Shown one piece after another: positions 9,324 through 17,800 of a DNA stretch of 64,000 nucleotides (within the stretch, counting starts at the first letter, position 1; each line of letters starts with the position of its first letter). Location: the NCBI RefSeq assembly GCF_040499845.1, contig NZ_CP159342.1, positions 3,472,001 through 3,536,000 of the forward strand. Direction: 5' to 3'. The DNA comes from Micromonospora sp. CCTCC AA 2012012. GTDB taxonomy: Bacteria; Actinomycetota; Actinomycetes; Mycobacteriales; Micromonosporaceae. Made by a program: the position numbers and the translations under genes. Below the pieces are notes generated by a model. It worked only from the letters and a program-made list of their open reading frames with translations, did not search any database and was not told the DNA's origin.

Positions 9324-9851
9324 CTAGCGGTGACCGGCCAGGGTGGCCCGTCGGGCCACCAGGTCCGCCCGCTGGAAGCGTTCCGGGGCCCGGTCGCGCA
9401 GCCGGCGGCCGGCGTCGCTCCAGAACGCCGTGTCGGGCGGCGTCCCGTCGCCTGCGGGCAGGAACTTCAGCGCCTCGTCGAGGCAGGCGACGGCGACAGC
9501 CCGCCAGTGCCCGGCCTCCTCCTCGGCGACGTCCGGCAGGCCGGCCGCGAGCGCCATCATGTCGGCGATCTCCACCCACTGCCCGGCGTCGAGGAGCACC
9601 GAGGTGTCGTCGGCCGCCCCGAAGGTGACGGCCGCGCCGGGGCGCGGCGGCGTCGGCCGGTCCGGCAGGGCGAAGACGAACTCCCGCGGCAGCCCGCACT
9701 GGGCGCAGTCGCCGTGGTAGCGCCGGGCGAGCACGCCGTCCCGGTCGACCAGGGACTCCGACCAGGAGACCTCGGGGCTGGTGCACTGTGGACAGCCGTG
9801 CAGGTCGAGGTAGAGGTGGGCTTCGTCACGGGTGCGGGGCGCGGGCAGCAC
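9324..9851 (-). CDS. Zinc-ribbon protein of unknown function (paralogue of the 12576-13628 gene)
   Basis: The protein has 175 residues from GTG 9851 (MLPAPRTRDEAHLYLDLHG). Two CxxC pairs (CPQC and CAQC) probably bind zinc. The body, FGAADDTSVLLDAGQWVEIAD followed by CLDEALKFLPAG, matches the product of 12576-13628 module for module, so the two are paralogues. I do not recognise a function. The setting between mycP and toxin-type genes suggests an accessory of type VII secretion or toxin-immunity loci. The frame is open further upstream into the divergent gene, but the -10 element 6 nt before GTG 9851 supports this start. Confidence 0.7.
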   Translation of the reverse strand: MLPAPRTRDEAHLYLDLHGCPQCTSPEVSWSESLVDRDGVLARRYHGDCAQCGLPREFVFALPDRPTPPRPGAAVTFGAADDTSVLLDAGQWVEIADMMALAAGLPDVAEEEAGHWRAVAVACLDEALKFLPAGDGTPPDTAFWSDAGRRLRDRAPERFQRADLVARRATLAGHR

Positions 9852-9857
9852 GTCCCG

Positions 9858-9863
9858 ATGATA
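9858..9863 (-). promoter_or_regulatory. -10 element of a probable leaderless promoter (zinc-ribbon gene)
   Basis: Minus strand TATCAT lies 6 nt before GTG 9851, within a 19-nt block that matches the mycP promoter at 18 of 19 positions. Shared sequence at the same distance from two start codons supports both starts. Confidence 0.5.
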
Positions 9864-9891
9864 TTGGCTCCACTTCGGCGCGCGGTAACCT
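9864..9891 (+). promoter_or_regulatory. Candidate promoter of the 9925 gene
   Basis: A -35-like TTGGCT (9864-9869) and a -10-like TAACCT (9886-9891) are separated by 16 bp, 33 nt before the ATG. It overlaps the divergent leaderless promoter, so the two could compete. Confidence 0.4.
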
Positions 9892-9924
9892 GTCCGTCGC
9901 TTACTGCCGACCCCGAGGGATGTC

Positions 9925-10800
9925 ATGCGGAAAAGGATCGTCGTGGGTGCGCTCGTCGCGCTCCTCGTGCTCGTCGGCGCCGCGGTCGTCGCGGTGAGCA
10001 CGGCGTGGAAGCCGGAGAGCCGCGAGCAGGTCGCGGCGCGGCTCACCGACACGGGCAGACGGCTGAAGGAGGCCGGGACGGCCCGCGTCGCCTTCACGTC
10101 GGAGATGAAGCCCCAACTGGGTGGCCGGAAGGTGACGCTCCAGGGCACCAGCCTGGTGAAGTTCGGCGACCGGCCGTCCTGGGAGACCACCTACGCGCAG
10201 ATCGCGGCCACCGGTCACCCCACCCTGCAGGCCAAGGGGGTGCACCTGGACGACGACACCTACTACACGTCGCCCAGCATCGTGGCCGAGGACGGCCGCC
10301 CCTGGTTCGACAGCCACACGCTGGCCGACTGGGGCAGCGGGTTCTCCGACCCCGACACGGGGGTCGCCGACCTCATGATCTGGCAGCGGTTCCTCGACGA
10401 CGTCAGCGAGGGGATCGCCGCCAACGGCGAGACCGACAAGCTGCCCGACCTCAAGGGCGCACCCCACGAGTACCAGTTCCGCTGCACCCCCGGCAGCGAC
10501 GTCTTCTGCCCGCCGCCCTTCCGGACCTCGCTCGACCTGGTCTTCAACCGGGTGGTCCCGCCGCTCTTCTCCGTCTGGATCGACGACGCCGGCCGGCTGC
10601 GCAAGCTCGAGGTGGAGACGAGCGTGCTCTACGTGGACGACGGCAGGGGCAGCGACGACGGTTTCACGCACCCGCAGGACGAGTGGGAGATCCGGACGTC
10701 GTTCACGCTGGACCAGTTCGGCACCCCGGTGACCGTCACGGCCCCGCCGGCCGACCAGATCACGCAGAGCCGGGAGGTGAAGCTGAAGGCGTCAGCGTGA
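9925..10800 (+). CDS. Membrane-anchored or secreted protein of unknown function
   Basis: The protein has 291 residues. An N-terminal hydrophobic helix (about residues 4-27) acts as signal anchor or signal peptide; no lipobox Cys is present. The rest is extracytoplasmic with alternating polar beta-strand character, loosely like LppX/LprG-type proteins, and has one Cys pair (FRCTPGSDVFCP). GAGGGA lies 4 nt before the ATG. The last 41 bp overlap the 3' end of the opposing SseB-family gene. Function unknown; the location suggests a link to the type VII machinery. Confidence 0.75.
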   Translation: MRKRIVVGALVALLVLVGAAVVAVSTAWKPESREQVAARLTDTGRRLKEAGTARVAFTSEMKPQLGGRKVTLQGTSLVKFGDRPSWETTYAQIAATGHPTLQAKGVHLDDDTYYTSPSIVAEDGRPWFDSHTLADWGSGFSDPDTGVADLMIWQRFLDDVSEGIAANGETDKLPDLKGAPHEYQFRCTPGSDVFCPPPFRTSLDLVFNRVVPPLFSVWIDDAGRLRKLEVETSVLYVDDGRGSDDGFTHPQDEWEIRTSFTLDQFGTPVTVTAPPADQITQSREVKLKASA

Positions 10801-11611
10801 GCAGGAACAACACCTCGTCGGCGCCGACCTCGATGCCGTCGGCGCCGCCGGGGTTGACCGACAGACCGTGACCGCTGGGCCAGACCGCCAGCGCGAACGG
10901 CAGCGCCACCTCGACCGTCGGCGGCGGCTCGGGGTGGCTGCGCGCCAACGCCTCGGCGGTGGTGAAGACCTCGATCACCTGCCCCGGGCCGGGCAGCCAC
11001 GGAAAGCCGGGTTCGAGGATCTGCTCCGCCTCGACCGGCCTGGTGGTGGGGATCAGCACGACGGCGTCGAGCAGGCGCTCCAGATAGCCGTACGCGTCGC
11101 CGGCCCGGGCGGCGGCCAGCAGCGCCGCCGCCGGGTCGTCGGGATAGTTCCCCGCCGCCTGCACCGCCCGCAGCTCCGCCTCGGCCTGCTCGTCCTCCTC
11201 CGCGGCGGTCGCCAGCTCGGCCAGCGTCGGCACCGTCACGTCGCCGACCGCGGCCTCCTCGACGGCTTCGATCGACAGGTACGCGTCCACCGGCGTACCG
11301 GGGTTGACCGCCAGTCGCCACTGCGGGTCCGGCCACTTGCGCCGCAGCTCGGCGTAGTTGGTGACGGTGTAGCCGTTGACCGCCCCGCCGAACTGGGCCG
11401 CCAGCGCCGGCACCGAGGTGAACACCGGCAGGAAGACCTCGTCGAACGCGTGCACGGTGAGGAAGCGCTGCCCGGCCGGGTCGTCGCCGGCGATCTGCGG
11501 CAGGAACAGGTCCGCCACGGCGACCAGCTGGAAGTACGCCTGCCGGTCGTCCTCCCCGGCCGCCAGCAGCATCGCCTGCTCCACGTCGTTGGCGGGTTGC
11601 CAGTCCCTCAC
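10760..11611 (-). CDS. SseB-family protein
   Basis: The protein has 283 residues. Its N-terminal half resembles the SseB N-terminal domain (ANDVEQAMLLAAGEDDRQAYFQLV, then FLTVHAFDEVFLPVFTSV and WRLAVNPGTPVDAYLS). The Pfam family is named after a Salmonella protein, but actinobacterial members are cytosolic proteins often found near ESX clusters. The start overlaps the stop of the upstream WHH/SUKH gene by 4 bp, so it is the third cistron of a minus-strand operon. A chaperone or adaptor role for ESX substrates is an inference. Confidence 0.75.
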   Translation of the reverse strand: MRDWQPANDVEQAMLLAAGEDDRQAYFQLVAVADLFLPQIAGDDPAGQRFLTVHAFDEVFLPVFTSVPALAAQFGGAVNGYTVTNYAELRRKWPDPQWRLAVNPGTPVDAYLSIEAVEEAAVGDVTVPTLAELATAAEEDEQAEAELRAVQAAGNYPDDPAAALLAAARAGDAYGYLERLLDAVVLIPTTRPVEAEQILEPGFPWLPGPGQVIEVFTTAEALARSHPEPPPTVEVALPFALAVWPSGHGLSVNPGGADGIEVGADEVLFLLTLTPSASPPGSA

Positions 11612-12579
11612 GCGGTGTCCCTCCGGTGCGAGCGGGGCAGCAACGCCCCGCAGCCGTCCGGCGCGGCAAGCTCCGCGCCGGCCGCCACGTTCGCCGCCAG
11701 TTCCGCGAGCTCCGACGGTACGGGACGCAGTGCCGTCCAGAACGAGGCGAAGTCGTCCGCCACCCGCCGCATCAGCCGCGCGCAGACCTCCTCGGCGGCG
11801 AAGGTGTCCCGGTCCCGCGGATCGTCGTCGTCGAGGAAGCCGACCGCGCCCGCGTCCGTGCCGCGCAGCCGGAGCGTGAGCAGTCCACCCTGGAGGTGGC
11901 CGATGGCCAGCCAGTCGGCGGTCAGCCGGTCACCGAACCAGGCGTTGACGTAACCCAGGTCCTGGGCGCGGTCGTCGCGGAACCCGAACAGCGGTTGGTC
12001 CAGCACGAAGCCGAAGCCCGGGTGCACGGCGGGCTGCGCCGGCGCTCCCCCGTTCGTCCGGCCGAGGAAGTCGCGGTAGGCGGCCGGCAGGCGTACGCCG
12101 AAGTGGTCGTCGGCCCGGGCCAGCGCGGCGTCGGAGAGGCGCTCGGTGACCAGGATGCGCGGCGCCGTGCCGGCGCGGGCGGTGAGCCCGCGCCCCGACG
12201 CGCGCGGCGCGCCGACGCTGACGCCGCCGAGGTGGCGGAAGCTCGCGTGCAGCTCGGCCGGGACGAGCGCCAGGTGCCGGGTCTGCGCGACGTGCGCCCA
12301 GGTCCAGCCGGTCGGGGTGCCGACGCTGCCGACCCAGAGCGGGTCGTCGGTGCCGCGGGCGACCAACTCGGCGGCGCACACGTCGACCACCCGCGCCTCG
12401 TCGACGGTGAGGTCGGGGATGACCGGGGGCAACGCCACCATGAGGCGCGCGTAGGGCGTCCAGTCCGGGAAACCCCACGGATCCACCGGTACGCCGTGCC
12501 GGTACCGCACCCGCAGCATGGGCGCGGCCGGATGGGCGGTACGGAAGGCGTAGCGCGCGCCGGCGATCCGCTCCCTCAC
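11608..12579 (-). CDS. WHH-nuclease-like domain fused to a SUKH (SMI1/KNR4) immunity domain
   Basis: The protein has 323 residues. Residues 30-120 resemble the WHH family of HNH/EndoVII toxin nucleases: DPWGFPDWTPYAR, then GTPTGWTWAHV, LVP (105-107), His111 and HLGG (116-119). The usual Trp-His-His reads W94-A95-H96, so one metal-site His is missing. Residues 147-275 form a SUKH domain (LSDAALARADDHFGVRLPAAYRDFLGRTNGG), the widespread immunity fold that binds nuclease toxins. A disarmed toxin domain joined to its antidote fold suggests a decoy or broad immunity protein. It overlaps both neighbours by 4 bp. Confidence 0.7.
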   Translation of the reverse strand: MRERIAGARYAFRTAHPAAPMLRVRYRHGVPVDPWGFPDWTPYARLMVALPPVIPDLTVDEARVVDVCAAELVARGTDDPLWVGSVGTPTGWTWAHVAQTRHLALVPAELHASFRHLGGVSVGAPRASGRGLTARAGTAPRILVTERLSDAALARADDHFGVRLPAAYRDFLGRTNGGAPAQPAVHPGFGFVLDQPLFGFRDDRAQDLGYVNAWFGDRLTADWLAIGHLQGGLLTLRLRGTDAGAVGFLDDDDPRDRDTFAAEEVCARLMRRVADDFASFWTALRPVPSELAELAANVAAGAELAAPDGCGALLPRSHRRDTA

Positions 12580-13628
12580 GGCCGGCCCGCGATCTGCCGG
12601 GCCTCGCGCACCATCTCCCAGGCCTGCTCGGCCGACGGGCGACGGCGGTCGTCACCGGACCAGCCGTCCTCGGTCCAGTCCCGGTCGTCGATCCGGTGCC
12701 GACGGGCCCACTGCCGCGTCGCCGACTCCAGCCGGTACCACCGGCCCTGGTCCGCCCGGAGCGCCGCCTCGATCTCGCGGTACGCCGCCAGGGCCGCCGC
12801 CGGGTCGCCGAGGCTGTGCCCGGTCAGCTCGTCGCGGCCCGCCAGGTCGGTGAGGATTTCGAGGTACGCCGCGCGCACGGCGGAGATCCGGCCGGCGTCC
12901 AGCCGCGCGCCGTCCCGCTCCCGCAGCGCCCGCCCCATCGGCGTCCAGACCGCCTCCTCGGGCACCCCGGAGGCGCCCGGCGGCACGAACTTGAGCACCT
13001 CGTCCAGGGCCGCGGTCGCGGCGATCAGTCGGCCCCGGGCCCGGTCCCGCTCCGGCGGGGGCAGGTCCCGCGCGCCGGGCGGCACCAGCGCGGCGTACCG
13101 GTCGGCGACCCAGAGCCACTGCGCGGCGTCGATCAGCCGGGACGGCCCGTCGCCGTAGCCGAACCCCAGCGGTCCGGCCGGCACGTACGGGACGGACGGC
13201 AGCCGGTAGACGACCTGCCGGGAGGCGCCGCAGGCGGTGCAGGTCTGGGTGTAGCGCCGGCCGATCTCGTCGTCGTCGAGGTCCACCGCGACGCTGCTGA
13301 TCTCGCTGCCCCCGCCGCCGCACGGGCACGGCGTGAGGTCCAGGTGCAGGTGCGCCTCGTGGTGGGTCCGCGCCGGCAGGTGGCTCGGGTCGTGCCGCGG
13401 TCGCGGGCGCTCGAGGTCTTCCCCGGTCTCCGGATCCTGGCCGTTGATCACTCGGAACTCGCGCTCCAGCTCCGCCAGCTGCTCGGCCGTCGGCTGACCC
13501 GGGCGGTCCGGGTGATGGTCCTCCTCCCAGTCCCCGTTGGTGATGCCGTGCCGCTCCTGCCAGGCCCGCTGGGCACGGTCCATCGACATCTGCCTGCGCG
13601 CCCGTCCCGGATGCATGTCAAAGGCCAT
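12576..13628 (-). CDS. Zinc-ribbon protein of unknown function (long paralogue)
   Basis: The protein has 350 residues and is the first cistron of a three-gene operon with the WHH/SUKH and SseB-family genes. The central part (residues 85-240) has Cys pairs CPC and CTAC and the block SRLIDAAQWLWVADRYAALV followed by ALDEVLKFVPPG, matching the shorter product of 9324-9851. Unique N- and C-terminal extensions both carry a WxxRHxI-DxDW-like motif (WQERHGITNGDWEED and WARRHRIDDRDWTED), an internal repeat. No catalytic residues were identified. ATG 13628 has a purine-rich GGAGAGGAG upstream. Confidence 0.65.
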   Translation of the reverse strand: MAFDMHPGRARRQMSMDRAQRAWQERHGITNGDWEEDHHPDRPGQPTAEQLAELEREFRVINGQDPETGEDLERPRPRHDPSHLPARTHHEAHLHLDLTPCPCGGGGSEISSVAVDLDDDEIGRRYTQTCTACGASRQVVYRLPSVPYVPAGPLGFGYGDGPSRLIDAAQWLWVADRYAALVPPGARDLPPPERDRARGRLIAATAALDEVLKFVPPGASGVPEEAVWTPMGRALRERDGARLDAGRISAVRAAYLEILTDLAGRDELTGHSLGDPAAALAAYREIEAALRADQGRWYRLESATRQWARRHRIDDRDWTEDGWSGDDRRRPSAEQAWEMVREARQIAGRP

Positions 13629-13822
13629 GCCGGCCCACTCCTCTCCCCCCGTGCGGCGCCGATCCTCCGCCGGTGACTCCGGTGGCGACCGTATCGCGAA
13701 CCGTCGAACCGGTCCGTCCGTACCCGGGTCGTTCGAGGCGGGACCATCGGCGGAAGGCCATGCCGGCCGACGGCCGGGGGACTATACGGACCGGATCCGA
13801 GGCGGCTCGTGATGCTGGATCG

Positions 13823-14152
13823 TCAGGTCCGACGCCAGATGCCCGTGACCTGCAGACCGACGGATTCAATGCCCGACCTCATCTCGTCCTCCAGGTGCTG
13901 GAACGAGGAGACTTCTGCACCGTCCTCCGAACTGACCTGCACCTCCCACTTCCACGGACCATCGGAATCGTCGCGGATCAGCAGGATCATCAACCGGCCG
14001 CCCGGCACGTCGTCACTTCGCTCGCCGAGGATCTGATCCCAGTCGTCAGTCAATCGACCAGTGCGCTGCAGACTCAACGCCGACCGCAGAGCGTTCAGAC
14101 GATCCTGGTCCATCTCGCCGGCGAACCGCACGATGACTTGCGCCTTGAACAT
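13823..14152 (-). CDS. Putative immunity protein, downstream copy
   Basis: This 109-residue protein is nearly identical in layout and length to the product of 14557-14886: MFKAQVIVRFAGEMDQDRLNALR versus MFKSEVVVRFSGEVDQDRLNALR, and both end in VGLQVTxxWRRT. Codons are visibly more AT-rich than in neighbours, a sign of transfer. Small acidic proteins placed after a polymorphic toxin gene are typically its immunity proteins. This copy is separated from the first by about 400 bp of apparent debris. Confidence 0.7.
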   Translation of the reverse strand: MFKAQVIVRFAGEMDQDRLNALRSALSLQRTGRLTDDWDQILGERSDDVPGGRLMILLIRDDSDGPWKWEVQVSSEDGAEVSSFQHLEDEMRSGIESVGLQVTGIWRRT

Positions 14153-14556
14153 CGGCTCCCTGTCCCGCCTTCATCTCGTCCCCGCCGGATGGCGCAGAGT
14201 CTTCCAGCGCTGCGATGCGGCCAGCAGCGCCGCGCCTGCGCCAACTGCCCGTGCACCTGCGGGGGAACGGCAGCCGCTGGGGCGCCGACGCTCGATCCGG
14301 AACGAGTCACCGAACTCGCGAGGCCGGTGCCGGTGCGCGACACCGTACGATCAGGCGAGGGTTCCGGTCTGACGGGCCGGTCACCGCGCGCAGCAAACTC
14401 CGCCACCACCCACTCCACGGTCCGCAGGTGGTCGTCGCGTCCCTGCTCGGGTAGTCGGTCCAGGTAGCGCGAGGCCGCCGAACACACCCGCCAACCCCGC
14501 CGGCCGGGCGATCCATGTCAGGCCGGCCCCCGCAGCGCCGCGTCGACGCTGGAGCG
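14153..14556 (-). other. Non-genic stretch between the two immunity copies, probably cassette debris
   Basis: No complete gene with convincing codon use is present. A minus-strand segment near 14380-14487 (SRYLDRLPEQGRDDHLRTVEWVVAEF) looks like a coding remnant. It runs into low-quality sequence and out of frame towards the downstream immunity gene. It may be what remains of a toxin tail that separated the two immunity genes. Confidence 0.4.
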
Positions 14557-14886
14557 TCAGGTCCGCCGCCAGACGTCCGTGACCTGCAGACCGACGGATT
14601 CGATGCCCGACCTCACCTCGTTCTCCCATTGCTGGAACGAGGAGACTTCCACACCATCCTCCGAACTGACCTGAACCTTCCACTCCCACGGACCATTGAC
14701 ATCTTCGCGCACAAGCAGGATCAGCAACCGGCCGCCGGGCACGTCGTCCCTTCGCCGGCCGAGGATCTCATCCCAGTCATCGCCCAATCGACCAGTGCGC
14801 TCCAGACTCAACACCGACCGCAGAGCGTTCAGGCGATCCTGGTCCACCTCTCCGCTGAACCGCACGACGACTTCCGACTTGAACAT
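14557..14886 (-). CDS. Putative immunity protein for the C-terminal toxin domain
   Basis: This 109-residue protein's ATG overlaps the stop of the 8-kb toxin gene as TGATG. That one-base overlap gives tight translational coupling, as expected of a toxin-immunity pair. It is acidic and Trp-containing (GPWEWKVQVSSEDG) with no signal peptide. It shares roughly 80% or more of its sequence with the 13823-14152 product by eye. The immunity fold is not recognised. It probably neutralises the nucleotidyltransferase-like toxin domain just upstream. Confidence 0.75.
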   Translation of the reverse strand: MFKSEVVVRFSGEVDQDRLNALRSVLSLERTGRLGDDWDEILGRRRDDVPGGRLLILLVREDVNGPWEWKVQVSSEDGVEVSSFQQWENEVRSGIESVGLQVTDVWRRT

Positions 14887-17800
14887 CAGCTCTCTCTTCT
14901 CGGATTGAGCAGCCAGTCACTGTCCCGGAAATGAGCGGAAACCTTACCTGACGCACTGTGATCGGGTGGCCCGGTAGACGAGAACACGGCTGGTACGACT
15001 TCCCGCCCCAGGACCTGGGTCTGCCGCTCTGCCCACTCGAGCAGGTGAGGCATGCTCCCTTCCACGAATCTCTTCACCACGAATCCATATTTCGGGTGGT
15101 ACAGCGGTCCATCGGCCCCACCAGTGGCCTGCCGCACTTCGTCGGCCTTGGTCGCCACCGCGTCCGACGAGACCTGGACGTCATAGTCGCTCGGCTCCTC
15201 GTCCAGACCCAGCCTGTACATGGAGTCGAACGGACGGCGCAATGGATGCTCCGACTCGTCGCCGCGCCATTCCTGGTATCTCCGCTGCGCCTCGGCGTCG
15301 GGGATGTCCTCCAGCTTGGGGAGTTCCTTGTGGGCGCCGGAGAAGAAGTGCGCGGAGGATCCCTGGAGCCGAAGGTCCACGGCTCGGGGATCGATGCCGT
15401 CCAACCGCAGCGCCTCTTCCAGCGACGTGCGGAACTCGCCGAACTGCTCGGGGGTCATGCCCAGCGGAGCCCTCCGCGCGTGCCAGTCGGCGACCGCCTC
15501 CGGGGAGATGCCCAGGTATTCGCAGTCGGCCGGGGTTACCCGGTAACCGGAGTCATCGGCCGGCAACAGGTCGCTGACGTCGTCGTAGCTGAGGTGACCG
15601 GTTTCCTGGGTGATCGGCTCGTCACCGTGGTCGGACCCGGTGGTCCGGTCGCCACCGTCGTCGGCGGCAGTCCGGTCCGTGTGCCCCGTCCCGACCTCGT
15701 CCCGGGCGGCCGCGTGATCCTCGACGACATGACGGCGCGCCGCCGCGCCCGGGTCGTCGGGGTGCAGGCCGAGGTGCCGGTCCAGCGCGTCCAGTTCGGA
15801 CCGGGCGTGCGCGGCGTGCTCCGGGTCACGGGCCAGCTCGTGCAGGTAGTCCCGCTCCGCGAGTCGACCGAGGTCGTGCGGGCTCAGGTCGCCCCGGGTC
15901 GGCAACGGCCCGTCCGGCACGTCGCCGGGGCGCAGCACGTCCGGCGCGTCCAGGTCCAGCCCGGCGCGGGCCCGCTCGCCGATCGCGTTCAGCTCCGCCA
16001 CCTCGTGCCGGACCGCCCGGGGCACCGCGAGGTCGCCGGCCCGGTCGGAGACCTCGATCCGGTAGCCGCCGTCGGGCGGCGGCAGGTGCCCGTCGGGCAG
16101 GGTGTGCCCGGCGCCGTCCACCGGCACCGAGCGCGCGACGGCACCGTCGGGCAGGCTGTCGGCCGGCACCACGTCGAGGTCCACCCGTTCGACGCGGACC
16201 GGCGGCGCGTCGGCCAGCGCGGACCGGGCGAGGTCCCGCACGGCCTCAGGCTCCGGCAGTTCCCGGGCGTACCCGTGGAACTCGCCGTCCGGTACGGCGG
16301 CGGCCGTGATCGGCCGTCCGTCGGTCGACTCGACGCGGGGATGGGGGTTGACCACCCCGCCGTCGCTGACCGGCTTGACGCCCTTCCAGTCGCTGCCGAG
16401 CAGGGCCTCCTTGCCCACCCACGTCTGGTCACGGCCACTGCGGCCGTCCGCTCCGGCGCGGCTGATCTCCTGCGGCTGCGGATAGTCCGGCGAGCCGAAG
16501 CGGTGTCGGGCGGCCCGGTCGAGGATGTGCTGACCGGCGTCCCGCTCGTGCCGCATCCGCTCGGGCAGCTGGTCCGGATGGTCGACGCCGTACCGCTCCA
16601 GCAGCGGCGCGACGTCCAGCTCCGCCTCGCCCCGCTGCCAGCGGGCGAGCTGGTCGAGGTGTTCGTCGATCTGCCGGACACCGGTCCGCAGCTTGCCCAG
16701 CACCTCGTTCGCGCGGTGTTCCGTGTTCGGCGCCCACTCGTAGCCCGCCCGCGCCCAGGCGTACGCGCCCCGGTCGACGGCGTGCACCTCGATGTGGTGG
16801 ACGCCGGACTCGCGGTACCAGCCCTCCAGGAAGCCGTTCCACCCGTCGGAGAAGCCGCGCCCCTGGGCGCCGTCGGACAGCTTGATCGAGCTGTGCGTGA
16901 CGTACAGGCTGCCGTCGTGCTCCCGGGCGAAGACCCGTACCGTCCGGCCGGCGAGGCCACCGTCCGCGTCGTACACCTTGAGCCGCAGCACCACCTCGTT
17001 GCGGTAGACGCTGATCGGGTGATTGTCCTCGTCGAACCGGACCCGGAAGCCGTCGCCGAACTCGCGGCCCTCGATCTGCCGGCCGAACTCGGCCTTGACC
17101 TCGCCGGCCCACTTGGCGGCCTCGGCGTTCGTGACCGGGATGAGCTCGTCGAAGGAGGGTCGCCGGCCCTCCCGCTCCCACGGCTTGTCCGTCCAGTGCC
17201 CGTCGTGGCTGGGCTCCGGCGGGGTCGCGTCGTGCGGCGCCGGAAACCCCGGGTCCGGGTCGTGGGGTGTCAGGTGGGACGTACCCGGGTCGTGCGGCGC
17301 CGGATGCGACGGACCCGGATCGTGGGGCGCGGAGTGGGACGGCGCCAGGTCGTGCCGGGCCGCCCACGGCGGGGCACCGTCACGGGACACCGCCCACGGC
17401 GGAGCGGCGTCGTGCCCGACCGTCCGCGGCGGGGCGACGTCGTGCGACACCGTCCAGGGCGGGGCCGGATCGTGCGACGGACGGCCGGGCGGGGCCAGGT
17501 CGTGCGGTGCGCGCTGCGACGGCACCGGGTCGCGCGGGGTGCCGTGCCAGGCCGACCCGGGATTCGGTGTCCCGTCGTGCCGGCCACCGATCACACCGGT
17601 CAGGTGGGAGGTGTCGGGCAGACCCCAGTCCTGGACCCGCCGGTACACCTCGGGTGGGTCGACCCGGTGCCCCAGCGCGGCCAGGTCCCGGTCGACGCCG
17701 CTGATCTCCCGGCGCAGCCGGGCCTGCTCCTCGGGGCGGCCGCCGGCCCAGTCGTGCAGCCGCTGGAGGTGCACCCGCTCGTTGAGCCGGGCCGCCACGT

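Noticed and set aside
14095..14487. A 130-codon minus-strand open frame between the immunity copies
   Set aside because: Only its first 35 or so residues look coding; the rest runs out of frame over the start of the downstream immunity gene, so it is treated as debris.
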